Positions 18,828-33,100 of a DNA stretch of 64,000 bases are shown piece by piece. This DNA comes from Hygrocybe punicea (Eukaryota > Basidiomycota > Agaricomycetes > Agaricales > Hygrophoraceae), in assembly GCA_963556145.1 (NCBI GenBank), contig OY744464.1, forward strand, positions 2,418,001-2,482,000. Reading direction: 5' to 3'. Position numbers and translations under genes: made by a program. Numbering within the stretch: the stretch's first letter is position 1; each line of letters starts with the position of its first letter. Under the pieces are notes generated by a model that was given only the letters and a program-made list of their open reading frames with translations, had not been told where the DNA came from and made no database searches.

Positions 18828-19999
18828 CTTGTTTAGTGGGCCAGTGCTGCGCATGGCATGAACGAGTTCTTTTTTTCCCCTCTCTACTTCCATGACGACA
18901 TAAACAATTGTATAAAGCATGTTACATATGGTATAAGATATATATCATATGTTGTATACTGCCAATTGTTCTAATAAGCCCATCTCTCACCTCAGCAACA
19001 TGAAAAGTAGAAAAACTAAACTACATAGAGTGTCTTGAGTGTTCATCAACCTCCTCTATTACTGTCATGTCTTCTGTGCTGTATCATTATATAATATGCT
19101 CAGCCATAAAAGAAATGTTGAGGAAGCAATAGGTCAACTGTCAAATACAACTGTCTCCTAAACATTATGATAATAATTGACTTCCCTTCTCTAGGACCTT
19201 GTATGCTGTGTAACAGATGATAACATGAAGACAGCTGTGCTTGGTGATTGGGCTAATGTTACATATGGCATGAACAAAGTCTTTCTTCTTTTATTGAACT
19301 TTTGTTTGTATGATTATTATGAACATCGTAATTTTGCTTGAAATATATAATTAGCATATAAGATAATGTATATATACGATAATGTCACATTGAATTTTAT
19401 ATTTTAAGTAAAAATATCAGTATATTATCTGAGTTAAGCTCATTTCTGCTTATATGGCTGATATGTCCATAAATAGTAATAGTGGTCACATGTGACTATG
19501 ACTCCTGTGATCAGCTCAAAATTTAGCATATATCATGTAAAATTATCTTATATGGTTAGACTGGTCACATGTCACTGTCACCATTGCGATCAGTAAAAAA
19601 TTTGCTATATAATATCAGAAATTGCCTTATATGGTTAGATTGGTCACATGCGACTGTCACACCTTGCCCAAAATGGTTATATTAGTCAGCAGTTCAATTT
19701 TCAGCTGATTCTGATAAGAATTGAAGTCAGTATGAATATTTTGAATATAATTGGAAGGTAGTTTGTATTTTCTGTGACAACCCATATCAGGATGCTTATG
19801 TAAGCTTGTCCAAACATGGCCCCAAGATGGTGTTATTTTCTGGTATCAGAACTAGAATCATATCTCTTGCCCAAAAAACTTTTGTCTATAGGCGATCAAC
19901 TTTATTAATTAATTAATCAATTAATTAATTAATTACGAATCCTCACTGAACCAGGTCTGATAAAGAACGAGTCTTTTAATAAATTAAAAGAACTCGTAA
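18828..19999 (-). mobile_element. Helitron-like non-autonomous element inserted in the satellite
   Basis: About 1172 bp. On the minus strand it starts TTACGAGTTCTT with a 5' hairpin (19965-19999) and ends in the GCCATGCGCAGCACTGGC hairpin, CCACTAAACAAG, and then T. Both ends carry ACGAGTTCTT / AAGAACTCGT as a short subterminal inverted repeat. Removing 18828-19999 joins TATTCCA to CATTGG and restores an ordinary satellite monomer (compare 18390-18410), with no target-site duplication. It matches 3866-5024 nearly full length and is non-coding. These features fit a Helitron-like (HLE2/Helentron-type) non-autonomous element. Confidence 0.75.
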
Positions 20000-20440
20000 C
20001 ATTGGATGCCAATGTCCTGCCAATACAGCACAGGTGATGCCAATGCCAATGTCTGCCAAAGTTTCACAATGGATGTCAATGTCACACCAATCCTGCCCAG
20101 TCCATGCTAATGCCAATGTCTGCCAATATTTCACATTGGATGCCAATGTCCCGCCAATACAGGACAAGTGATGCCAATGCCAATGACTGCCAATGTTTCA
20201 CATTGGACGCCAATGTCACGCCAATCCTGCCCAGTCGATGCCAATGCCAATGACTGCCAATGTCCCGCCAATACAGGACAAGTGAAGCCAATGCCAATGT
20301 CTGCCAATATTTCACATTGGACACCAATGTCAAGCCAATCCTACTCAGTCGAAGCCAATGCCAATGTCTGCCAATATTGCAGATGTGACGCCAATGTCAC
20401 GCCAATCCTGCCCAGTTGATGCCAATGCCAATTTCTGCCA
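20000..20440 (+). repeat. 67-bp satellite, CCAAT on plus strand, right block
   Basis: Continuation of the block at 18327-18827 across the inserted element. Monomers with CTGCCCAGTCGATGCC and CTACTCAGTCGAAGCC types are still easily recognised. Confidence 0.9.
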
Positions 20441-20900
20441 ATACATCTGCACACATGCTGTTACCAACCCAATACTCCCAATTCGCAGCCAATGCCAATC
20501 CCAGCAAATATATCACATTGGAACCCAATCCAATGCCAAAGCTGCAATTTGGCAGCCAATGCAAATTTCCGCCACTATTTCATTTGAGAATGCAATCTGA
20601 AGCCAATAATACAAATTGCCAGCTAATGCTCATGTCCCCCACTCTTTGGCTACAGAAGCCAATCTCAAGCCAATACTGCCAATTGGCAGCCAATGTGAAT
20701 ATCTGCCAAAATTTCATGTCAGAAGCCAATCTCATGCCAATGCTCCCAAATGGCACCCAATACAATTGTTGGCCAATATCTGGTTACTGAAGTGAAACTC
20801 AAGCCAATTTTCCAATTTTGCAGTCGCCAAGAATGTCTGCCAATGTTTGGTTACAGAAGCCCATCTCAACCCAATACAAGTGTCCAACATTATTTTTATG
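20441..20900 (+). repeat. Decayed satellite edge
   Basis: GCCAAT and GCCAATGC motifs persist with irregular spacing, but the rest of the monomer has diverged strongly (for example CAGAAGCCAATCTC and CCAATTGGCAGCC). This looks like an old array margin that no longer exchanges with the homogeneous core. Confidence 0.7.
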
Positions 20901-21124
20901 CCCATATCATGCAATGGATATAGGGAGGTGGCAGTGTACTTATGTCTTCTTCCACTGCCTTATGCTGCCTTCCAATAACAATTATGTCCATTCATTACAA
21001 TTATACAGTTTGTATCTTGTATTTTAGTTCATTCCGTTTCATCAAAACTAGTTCTAGTGTGACTACATGTCTGTAAACAGCAAGCTCCTGGACAACAAGG
21101 CAAAACCTAGCCATCACTTGATCA
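20901..21124. other. Unique spacer between opposed satellite arrays
   Basis: About 220 bp of non-repetitive sequence with no gene or RNA signature. Satellite orientation flips across it. Confidence 0.7.
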
Positions 21125-24100
21125 TTGGCGTCCAATGTGAAATATTGGCAGGCATTGGCATTGGCATTGACTGGGCAGGATTGGCGTGACATTGGTGTCC
21201 AATGTGAAACATTGGCAGTCATTGGCATTGGCATCGATTGGGCAGGATTGGTGTGACATTGGCGTCCAATGTGAAATATTGGCAGCCATTGGCATTGGCA
21301 TCACTTGTGCTATATTGGCGGGACATTGGCGTCCAATGTGAAATATTGGCAGATATTGGCATTGGCATTGACTGGGCAGGATTGGTGTGACATTGACGTC
21401 CAATGTGAAATATTGGCAGACATTGGCATTGGCATCACTTGTGCTGTATCGGCAGGACATTGGCGTCCAATGTGAAATATTGGCAGACATTGGCATTGGC
21501 ATCGACTGGCTAGGATTGGCTTGACATTGGTGTCTAATGTGACATATTGGCAGACATTGGCATTGGCATCGCCCGGGTAGCATTGGCATGACATTGGCAT
21601 CACATCTGCAATATTGGCAGACATTGGCATTGGCATCGACTGAGTAGGATTGGCTTGAAATTGGTGGCTAATGTGAAATATTGGCAGACATTGGCATTGG
21701 CATCGCCCGGGTAGCATTGGCGTGACATTGGCATCACATCTGCAATATTGGCAGACATTGGCATTGGCATCGCCTGGGTAGGATTGGCGTGACATTGGCA
21801 TCACATCTGCAATATTGGCAGACATTGGCATTGGCATCGACTGAGTAGGATTGGCTTGACATTGGTGTCCAATGTGAAATATTGGCAGACATTGGCATTG
21901 GCATCGCCCGGGTAGCATTGGCGTGACATTGGCATCACATTGGCAATATTGGCAGACATTAGCATTGGCATCGCCCAGGTAGCATTGGCGTGACATTGGC
22001 ATCACATCTGCAATGTTGGCAGACATTGGCATTGGCATCGCCCGGGTAGCATTGGCGTGACATTGGCATCACATCTGCAATATTGGCAGACATTGGCATT
22101 GGCTTCGACTGAGTAGGATTGGCTTGACATTGGTGTCCAATGTGAAATATTGGCAGACATTGGCATTGGCATCGCCCGGGTAGCATTGGCGTGACATTGG
22201 CATCACATCTGCAATATTGGCAGACATTGGCATTGGCTTCGACTGAGTAGGATTGGCTTGACATTGGTGTCCAATGTGAAATATTGGCAGACATTGGCAT
22301 TGGCATCGCCCGGGTGGCATTGGCGTGACATTGGCATCACATCTGCAATATTGGCAGACATTGGCCTTGGCATCGCCTGGGTAGGATTGGCGTGACATTG
22401 GCGTCACATCTGCAATATTGGCAGACATTGGCATTGGCATCGACTGAGTAGGATTGGCTTGACATTGGTGTCCAATGTGAAATATTGGCAGACATTGGCA
22501 TTGGCATCGCCCGGGTAGCATTGGCGTGACATTGGCATCACATCTGCAATTTTGGCAGACATTGGCATTGGCATCGCCCGGGTAGCATTGGCGTGACATT
22601 GGCATCACATCTGCAATATTGGCAGACATTGGCATTGGCATCGCCCGGGTAGCATTGGCGTGACATTGGCATCACATCTGCAATATTGGCAGACATTGGC
22701 ATTGGCATCGCCTGGGTAGGATTGGCGTGACATTGGCGTCACATCTGCAATATTGGCAGACATTGGCATTGGCATCGACTGAGTAGGATTGGCTTGACAT
22801 TGGTGTCCAATGTGAAATATTGGCAGACATTGGCATTGGCATCGCCCGGGTAGCATTGGCGTGACATTGGCATCACATCTGCAATTTTGGCAGACATTGG
22901 CATTGGCATCGCCCGGGTAGCATTGGCGTGACATTGGCGTCACATCTGCAATATTGGCAGGCATTGGCATTGGCTTCGACTGAGTAGGATTGGCTTGACA
23001 TTGGTGTCCAATGTGAAATATTGGCAGACATTGGCATTGGCATCACCCGGGTAGCATTGGCGTGACATTGGCATCACATCTGCAATATTGGCAGACATTG
23101 GCATTGGCATCGCCCGGGTAGCATTGGCGTGACATTGGCATCACATCTGCAATATTGGCAGACATTGGCATTGGCATCGCCTGGGTAGGATTGGCGTGAC
23201 ATTGGCGTCACATCTGCAATATTGGCAGACATTGGCATTGGCATCGACTGAGTAGGATTGGCTTGACATTGGTGTCCAATGTGAAATATTGGCAGACATT
23301 GGCATTGGCATCGCCCGGGTAGCATTGGCGTGACATTGGCGTCACATCTGCAATATTGGCAGGCATTGGCATTGGCTTCGACTGAGTAGGATTGGCTTGA
23401 CATTGGTGTCCAATGTGAAATATTGGCAGACATTGGCATTGGCATCACCCGGGTAGCATTGGCGTGACATTGGCATCACATCTGCAATATTGGCAGACAT
23501 TGGCATTGGCATCGCCCGGGTAGCATTGGCGTGACATTGGCATCACATCTGCAATATTGGCAGACATTGGCATTGGCTTCGACTGAGTAGGATTGGCTTG
23601 ACATTGGTGTCCAATGTGAAATATTGGCAGACATTGGCATTGGCTTCGACTGAGTAGGATTGGCTTGACATTGATGTCCAATGTGAAATATTGGCAGACA
23701 TTGGCATTGGCATCGCCCGGGTAGCATTGGCGTGACATTGGCGTCACATCTGCAATATTGGCAGACATTGGCATTGGCTTCGACTGAGTAGGATTGGCTT
23801 GACATTGGTGTTCAATGTGAAATATTGGCAGGCATTGGCATTGGCATCGACTGAGTAGGATTGGCTTGACATTGGTGTCCAATGTGAAATATTGGCAGAC
23901 ATTGGCATTGGCATCGCCCGGGTAGCATTGGCGTGACATTGGCATCACATCTGCAATATTGGCAGACATTGGCCTTGGCATCGCCTGGGTAGGATTGGCG
24001 TGACATTGGCGTCACATCTGCAATATTGGCAGACATTGGCATTGGCATCGACTGAGTAGGATTGGCTTGACATTGGTGTCCAATGTGAAATATTGGCAGA

Positions 24101-27100
24101 CATTGGCATTGGCATCGCCCGGGTAGCATTGGCGTGACATTGGCATCACATCTGCAATTTTGGCAGACATTGGCATTGGCATCGCCCGGGTAGCATTGGC
24201 GTGACATTGGCGTCACATCTGCAATATTGGCAGGCATTGGCATTGGCTTCGACTGAGTAGGATTGGCTTGACATTGGTGTCCAATGTGAAATATTGGCAG
24301 ACATTGGCATTGGCATCACCCGGGTAGCATTGGCGTGACATTGGCATCACATCTGCAATATTGGCAGACATTGGCATTGGCATCGCCCGGGTAGCATTGG
24401 CGTGACATTGGCATCACATCTGCAATATTGGCAGACATTGGCATTGGCATCGACTGAGTAGGATTGGCTTGACATTGGTGTCCAATGTGAAATATTGGCA
24501 GACATTGGCATTGGCACCGCCCGGGTAGCATTGGCGTGACATTGGCATCACATCTGCAATATTGGCAGACATTGGCATTGGCATCGCCCGGGTAGCATTG
24601 GCGTGACATTGGCATCACATCTGCAATATTGGCAGACATTGGCATTGGCATCGACTGAGTAGGATTGGCTTGACATTGGTGTCCAATGTGAAATATTGGC
24701 AGACATTGGCATTGGCATCGCCCGGGTAGCATTGGCGTGACATTGGCATCACATCTGCAATATTGGCAGACATTGGCATTGGCATCGCCTGGGTAGGATT
24801 GGCGTGACATTGGCGTCACATCTGCAATATTGGCAGACATTGGCATTGGCATCGACTGAGTAGGATTGGCTTGACATTGGTGTCCAATGTGAAATATTGG
24901 CAGACATTGGCATTGGCATCGCCCGGGTAGCATTGGCGTGACATTGGCATCACATCTGCAATATTGGTAGACATTGGCATTGGCTTCGACTGAGTAGGAT
25001 TGGCTTGACATTGGTGTTCAATGTGAAATATTGGCAGACATTGGCATTGGCATCGCCCGGGTAGCATTGGTGTGACATTGGCGTCACATCTGCAATATTG
25101 GCAGACATTGGCATTGGCATCGACTGAGTAGGATTGGCTTGACATTGGTGTCCAATGTGAAATATTGGCAGACATTGGCATTGGCACCGCCCGGGTAGCA
25201 TTGGCGTGACATTGGCATCACATCTGCAATATTGGCAGACATTGGCATTGGCATCGCCCGGGTAGCATTGGCGTGACATTGGCATCACATCTGCAATATT
25301 GGCAGACATTGGCATTGGCATCGACTGAGTAGGATTGGCTTGACATTGGTGTCCAATGTGAAATATTGGCAGACATTGGCATTGGCATCGCCCGGGTAGC
25401 ATTGGCGTGACATTGGCATCACATCTGCAATATTGGCAGACATTGGCATTGGCATCGCCTGGGTAGGATTGGCGTGACATTGGCGTCACATCTGCAATAT
25501 TGGCAGACATTGGCATTGGCATCGACTGAGTAGGATTGGCTTGACATTGGTGTCCAATGTGAAATATTGGCAGACATTGGCATTGGCATCGCCCGGGTAG
25601 CATTGGCGTGACATTGGCATCACATCTGCAATATTGGCAGACATTGGCATTGGCATCGCCCGGGTAGCATTGGCGTGACATTGGCATCACATCTGCAATA
25701 TTGGCAGACATTGGCATTGGCTTCGACTGAGTAGGATTGGCTTGACATTGGTGTCCAATGTGAAATATTGGCAGACATTGGCATTGGCACCGCCCGGGTA
25801 GCATTGGCGTGACATTGGCATCACATTGGCAATATTGGCAGACATTGGCATTGGCATCGACTGAGTAGGATTGGCGTGACATTGGCATCACATTGGCAAT
25901 ATTGGCAGACATTGGCATTGGCATCGCCTGGGTAGGATTGGCGTGACATTGGCATAACATCTGCAATATTGGCAGACATTGGCATTGGCATCGCCCGGGT
26001 AGCATTGGCGTGACATTGGCATCACATCTGCAATATTGGCCGACATTGGCATTGGCTTCGACTGAGTAGGATTGGCTTGACATTGGTGTCCAATGTGAAA
26101 TATTGGCAGACATTGGCATTGGCATCACCCGGGTAGCATTGGTGTGACATTGGCGTCACATCTGCAATATTGGCAGACATTGGCATTGGCATCGACTGAG
26201 TAGGATTGGCTTGACATTGGTGTCCAATGTGAAATATTGGCAGACATTGGCATTGGCACCGCCCAGGTAGCATTGGCGTGACATTGGCATCACATCTGCA
26301 ATATTGGCAGACATTGGCATTGGCTTCGACTGAGTAGGATTGGCTTGACATTGGTGTCCAATGTGAAATATTGGCAGACATTGGCATTGGCACCGCCCGG
26401 GTAGCATTGGCGTGACATTGGCATCACATTGGCAATATTGGCAGACATTGGCATTGGCATCGCCCGGGTAGCACTGGCGTGACATTGGCATCACATCTGC
26501 AATATTGGCAGACATTGGCATTGGCATCGCCCGGGTAGCATTGGCGTGACATTGGCATCACATCTGCAATATTGGCAGACATTGGCATTGGCATCGACTG
26601 AGTAGGATTGGCTTGACATTGGTGTCCAATGTGAAATATTGGCAGACATTGGCATTGGCTTCGCCCGGGTAGCATTGGCGTGACATTGGCATCACATTGG
26701 CAATATTGGCAGACATTGGCATTGGCATCGCCTGGGTAGGATTGGCGTGACATTGGCATCACATCTGCAATATTGGCAGACATTGGCATTGGCATCGCCC
26801 GGGTAGCATTGGCGTGACATTGGCATCACATCTGCAATATTGGCAGACATTGGCATTGGCATCGCCCGGGTAGCATTGGCGTGACATTGGCATCACATCT
26901 GCAATATTGGCCGACATTGGCATTGGCTTCGACTGAGTAGGATTGGCTTGACATTGGTGTCCAATGTGAAATATTGGCAGACATTGGCATTGGCATCACC
27001 CGGGTAGCATTGGCGTGACATTGGCATCACATTGGCAATATTGGCAGACATTGGCATTGGCATCACCCGGGTAGCATTGGCGTGACATTGGCATCACATT

Positions 27101-30100
27101 GGCAATATTGGCAGACATTGGCATTGGCATCGCCTGGGTAGGATTGGCGTGACATTGGCATCACATCTGCAATATTGGCAGACATTGGCATTGGCATCGA
27201 CTGAGTAGGATTGGCTTGACATTGGTGTCCAATGTGAAATATTGGCAGACATTGGCATTGGCATCGCCCGGGTAGCATTGGCGTGACATTGGCATCACAT
27301 TGGCAATATTGGCAGACATTGGCATTGGCATCGCCTGGGTAGGATTGGCGTGACATTGGCATCACATCTGCAATATTGGCAGACATTGGCATTGGCATCG
27401 CCCGGGTAGCATTGGCGTGACATTGGCGTCACATCTGCAATATTGGCAGACATTGGCATTGGCATCGACTGAGTAGGATTGGCTTGACATTGGTGTCCAA
27501 TGTGAAATATTGGCAGACATTGGCATTGGCATCGCCCGGGTAGCATTGGCGTGACATTGGCATCACATTGGCAATATTGGCAGACATTGGCATTGGCATC
27601 GCCTGGGTAGGATTGGCGTGACATTGGCATCACATCTGCAATATTGGCAGACATTGGCATTGGCATCGCCCGGGTAGCATTGGCGTGACATTGGCATCAC
27701 ATTGGCAATATTGGCAGACATTGGCATTGGCATCGACTGAGTAGGATTGGCTTGACATTGGTGTCCAATGTGAAATATTGGCAGACATTGGCATTGGCAT
27801 CGCCCGGGTAGCATTGGCGTGACATTGGCATCACATCTGCAATATTGGCAGACATTGGCATTGGCATCGCCCGGGTAGCATTGGCGTGACATTGGCATCA
27901 CATCTGCAATATTGGCAGACATTGGCATTGGCATCGACTGAGTAGGATTGGCTTGACATTGGTGTCCAATGTGAAATATTGGCAGACATTGGCATTGGCT
28001 TCGCCCGGGTAGCATTGGCGTGACATTGGCATCACATTGGCAATATTGGCAGACATTGGCATTGGCATCGCCTGGGTAGGATTGGCGTGACATTGGCATC
28101 ACATCTGCAATATTGGCAGACATTGGCATTGGCATCGCCCGGGTAGCATTGGCGTGACATTGGCATCACATTGGCAATATTGGCAGACATTGGCATTGGC
28201 ATCGACTGAGTAGGATTGGCTTGACATTGGTGTCCAATGTGAAATATTGGCAGACATTGGCATTGGCATCGCCCGGGTAGCATTGGCGTGACATTGGCAT
28301 CACATCTGCAATATTGGCAGACATTGGCATTGGCATCGCCCGGGTAGCATTGGCGTGACATTGGCATCACATCTGCAATATTGGCAGACATTGGCATTGG
28401 CTTCGACTGAGTAGGATTGGCTTGACATTGGTGTCCAATGTGAAATATTGGCAGACATTGGCATTGGCATCGCCCGGGTAGCATTGGCGTGACATTGGCA
28501 TCACATTGGCAATATTGGCAGACATTGGCATTGGCATCGCCTGGGTAGGATTGGCGTGACATTGGCGTCACATCTGCAATATTGGCAGACATTGGCATTG
28601 GCATCGCCCGGGTAGCATTGGCGTGACATTGGCATCACATTGGCAATATTGGCAGACATTGGCATTGGCATCGACTGAGTAGGATTGGCTTGACATTGGT
28701 GTCCAATGTGAAATATTGGCAGACATTGGCATTGGCATCGCCCGGGTAGCATTGGCGTGACATTGGCATCACATCTGCAATATTGGCAGACATTGGCATT
28801 GGCATCGCCCGGGTAGCATTGGCGTGACATTGGCGTCACATCTGCAATATTGGCAGACATTGGCATTGGCATCGACTGAGTAGGATTGGCTTGACATTGG
28901 TGTCCAATGTGAAATATTGGCAGACATTGGCATTGGCATCACCCGGGTAGCATTGGTGTGACATTGGCGTCACATCTGCAATATTGGCAGACATTGGCAT
29001 TGGCATCGACTGAGTAGGATTGGCTTGACATTGGTGTCCAATGTGAAATATTGGCAGACATTGGCATTGGCATCGCCCGGGTAGCATTGGCGTGACATTG
29101 GCATCACATCTGCAATATTGGCAGACATTGGCATTGGCATCGCCCGGGTAGCATTGGCGTGACATTGGCATCACATCTGCAATATTGGCAGACATTGGCA
29201 TTGGCTTCGACTGAGTAGGATTGGCTTGACATTGGTGTCCAATGTGAAATATTGGCAGACATTGGCATTGGCACCGCCCGGGTAGCATTGGCGTGACATT
29301 GGCATCACATTGGCAATATTGGCAGACATTGGCATTGGCATCGCCCGGGTAGCATTGGCGTGACATTGGCATCACATTGGCAATATTGGCAGACATTGGC
29401 ATTGGCATCGCCCGGGTAGCATTGGCGTGACATTGGCGTCACATCTGCAATATTGGCAGACATTGGCATTGGCATCGACTGAGTAGGATTGGCTTGACAT
29501 TGGTGTCCAATGTGAAATATTGGCAGACATTGGCATTGGCATCGCCCGGGTAGCATTGGCGTGACATTGGCATCACATTGGCAATATTGGCAGACATTGG
29601 CATTGGCATCACCCGGGTAGCATTGGTGTGACATTGGCGTCACATCTGCAATATTGGCAGACATTGGCATTGGCATCGACTGAGTAGGATTGGCTTGACA
29701 TTGGTGTCCAATGTGAAATATTGGCAGACATTGGCATTGGCATCGCCCGGGTAGCATTGGCGTGACATTGGCATCACATTGGCAATATTGGCAGACATTG
29801 GCATTGGCATCGCCTGGGTAGGATTGGCGTGACATTGGCATAACATCTGCAATATTGGCAGACATTGGCATTGGCATCGCCCGGGTAGCATTGGCGTGAC
29901 ATTGGCATCACATCTGCAATATTGGCCGACATTGGCATTGGCTTCGACTGAGTAGGATTGGCTTGACATTGGTGTCCAATGTGAAATATTGGCAGACATT
30001 GGCATTGGCATCACCCGGGTAGCATTGGTGTGACATTGGCGTCACATCTGCAATATTGGCAGACATTGGCATTGGCATCGACTGAGTAGGATTGGCTTGA

Positions 30101-33100
30101 CATTGGTGTCCAATGTGAAATATTGGCAGACATTGGCATTGGCACCGCCCGGGTAGCATTGGTGTGACATTGGCATCACATCTGCAATATTGGCAGACAT
30201 TGGCATTGGCATCGCCTGGGTAGGATTGGCGTGACATTGGCATAACATCTGCAATATTGGCAGACATTGGCATTGGCATCGCCCGGGTAGCATTGGCGTG
30301 ACATTGGCATCACATCTGCAATATTGGCCGACATTGGCATTGGCTTCGACTGAGTAGGATTGGCTTGACATTGGTGTCCAATGTGAAATATTGGCAGACA
30401 TTGGCATTGGCATCGCCCGGGTAGCATTGGCGTGACATTGGCATCACATCTGCAATATTGGCAGACATTGGCATTGGCATCGCCCGGGTAGCATTGGCGT
30501 GACATTGGCATCACATCTGCAATATTGGCAGACATTGGCATTGGCTTCGACTGAGTAGGATTGGCTTGACATTGGTGTCCAATGTGAAATATTGGCAGAC
30601 ATTGGCATTGGCACCGCCCGGGTAGCATTGGCGTGACATTGGCATCACATCTGCAATATTGGCAGACATTGGCATTGGCTTCGACTGAGTAGGATTGGCT
30701 TGACATTGGTGTCCAATGTGAAATATTGGCAGACATTGGCATTGGCTTCGCCCGGGTAGCATTGGCGTGACATTGGCATCACATTGGCAATATTGGCAGA
30801 CATTGGCATTGGCATCGCCTGGGTAGGATTGGCGTGACATTGGCATCACATCTGCAATATTGGCAGACATTGGCATTGGCATCGCCCGGGTAGCATTGGC
30901 GTGACATTGGCATCACATTGGCAATATTGGCAGACATTGGCATTGGCATCGACTGAGTAGGATTGGCTTGACATTGGTGTCCAATGTGAAATATTGGCAG
31001 ACATTGGCATTGGCATCGCCCGGGTAGCATTGGCGTGACATTGGCATCACATCTGCAATATTGGCAGACATTGGCATTGGCATCGCCCGGGTAGCATTGG
31101 CGTGACATTGGCATCACATCTGCAATATTGGCAGACATTGGCATTGGCTTCGACTGAGTAGGATTGGCTTGACATTGGTGTCCAATGTGAAATATTGGCA
31201 GACATTGGCATTGGCACCGCCCGGGTAGCATTGGCGTGACATTGGCATCACATTGGCAATATTGGCAGACATTGGCATTGGCATCGCCCGGGTAGCATTG
31301 GCGTGACATTGGCGTCACATCTGCAATATTGGCAGACATTGGCATTGGCATCGACTGAGTAGGATTGGCTTGACATTGGTGTCCAATGTGAAATATTGGC
31401 AGACATTGGCATTGGCATCGCCTGGGTAGGATTGGCGTGACATTGGCATCACATCTGCAATATTGGCAGACATTGGCATTGGCATCGCCCGGGTAGCATT
31501 GGCGTGACATTGGCATCACATTGGCAATATTGGCAGACATTGGCATTGGCATCGACTGAGTAGGATTGGCTTGACATTGGTGTCCAATGTGAAATATTGG
31601 CAGACATTGGCATTGGCATCGCCCGGGTAGCATTGGCGTGACATTGGCATCACATCTGCAATATTGGCAGACATTGGCATTGGCATCGCCCGGGTAGCAT
31701 TGGCGTGACATTGGCATCACATCTGCAATATTGGCAGACATTGGCATTGGCTTCGACTGAGTAGGATTGGCTTGACATTGGTGTCCAATGTGAAATATTG
31801 GCAGACATTGGCATTGGCATCACCCGGGTAGCATTGGCGTGACATCGGCGTCACATCTGCAATATTGGCAGACATTGGCATTGGCATCGACTGAGTAGGA
31901 TTGGCTTGACATTGGTGTCCAATGTGAAATATTGGCAGACATTGGCATTGGCATCGCCCGGGTAGCATTGGCGTGACATTGGCATCACATCTGCAATATT
32001 GGCAGACATTGGCATTGGCATCGCCCGGGTAGCATTGGCGTGACATTGGCATCACATCTGCAATATTGGCAGACATTGGCATTGGCTTCGACTGAGTAGG
32101 ATTGGCTTGACATTGGTGTCCAATGTGAAATATTGGCAGACATTGGCATTGGCATCACCCGGGTAGCATTGGTGTGACATTGGCGTCACATCTGCAATAT
32201 TGGCAGACATTGGCATTGGCATCGACTGAGTAGGATTGGCTTGACATTGGTGTCCAATGTGAAATATTGGCAGACATTGGCATTGGCACCGCCCGGGTAG
32301 CATTGGCGTGACATTGGCATCACATTGGCAATATTGGCAGACATTGGCATTGGCATCGCCTGGGTAGGATTGGCGTGACATTGGCATCACATCTGCAATA
32401 TTGGCAGACATTGGCATTGGCATCGCCCGGGTAGCATTGGCGTGACATTGGCATCACATTGGCAATATTGGCAGACATTGGCATTGGCATCGCCTGGGTA
32501 GGATTGGCGTGACATTGGCATCACATCTGCAATATTGGCAGACATTGGCATTGGCATCGCCCGGGTAGCATTGGCGTGACATTGGCATCACATTGGCAAT
32601 ATTGGCAGACATTGGCATTGGCATCGCCTGGGTAGGATTGGCGTGACATTGGCATCACATCTGCAATATTGGCAGACATTGGCATTGGCATCGCCCGGGT
32701 AGCATTGGCGTGACATTGGCATCACATTGGCAATATTGGCAGACATTGGCATTGGCATCGCCTGGGTAGGATTGGCGTGACATTGGCATCACATCTGCAA
32801 TATTGGCAGACATTGGCATTGGCATCGCCCGGGTAGCATTGGCGTGACATTGGCATCACATCTGCAATATTGGCAGACATTGGCATTGGCATCGCCCGGG
32901 TAGCATTGGCGTGACATTGGCATCACATCTGCAATATTGGCAGACATTGGCATTGGCATCGCCCGGGTAGCATTGGCGTGACATTGGCATCACATTGGCA
33001 ATATTGGCAGACATTGGCATTGGCATCACCCGGGTAGCATTGGCGTGACATCGGCGTCACATCTGCAATATTGGCAGACATTGGCATTGGCATCGACTGA

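Noticed and set aside
18234..18920. 228-residue minus-strand frame across satellite and element end
   Set aside because: It spans the satellite and the Helitron-like terminus and has no independent support.
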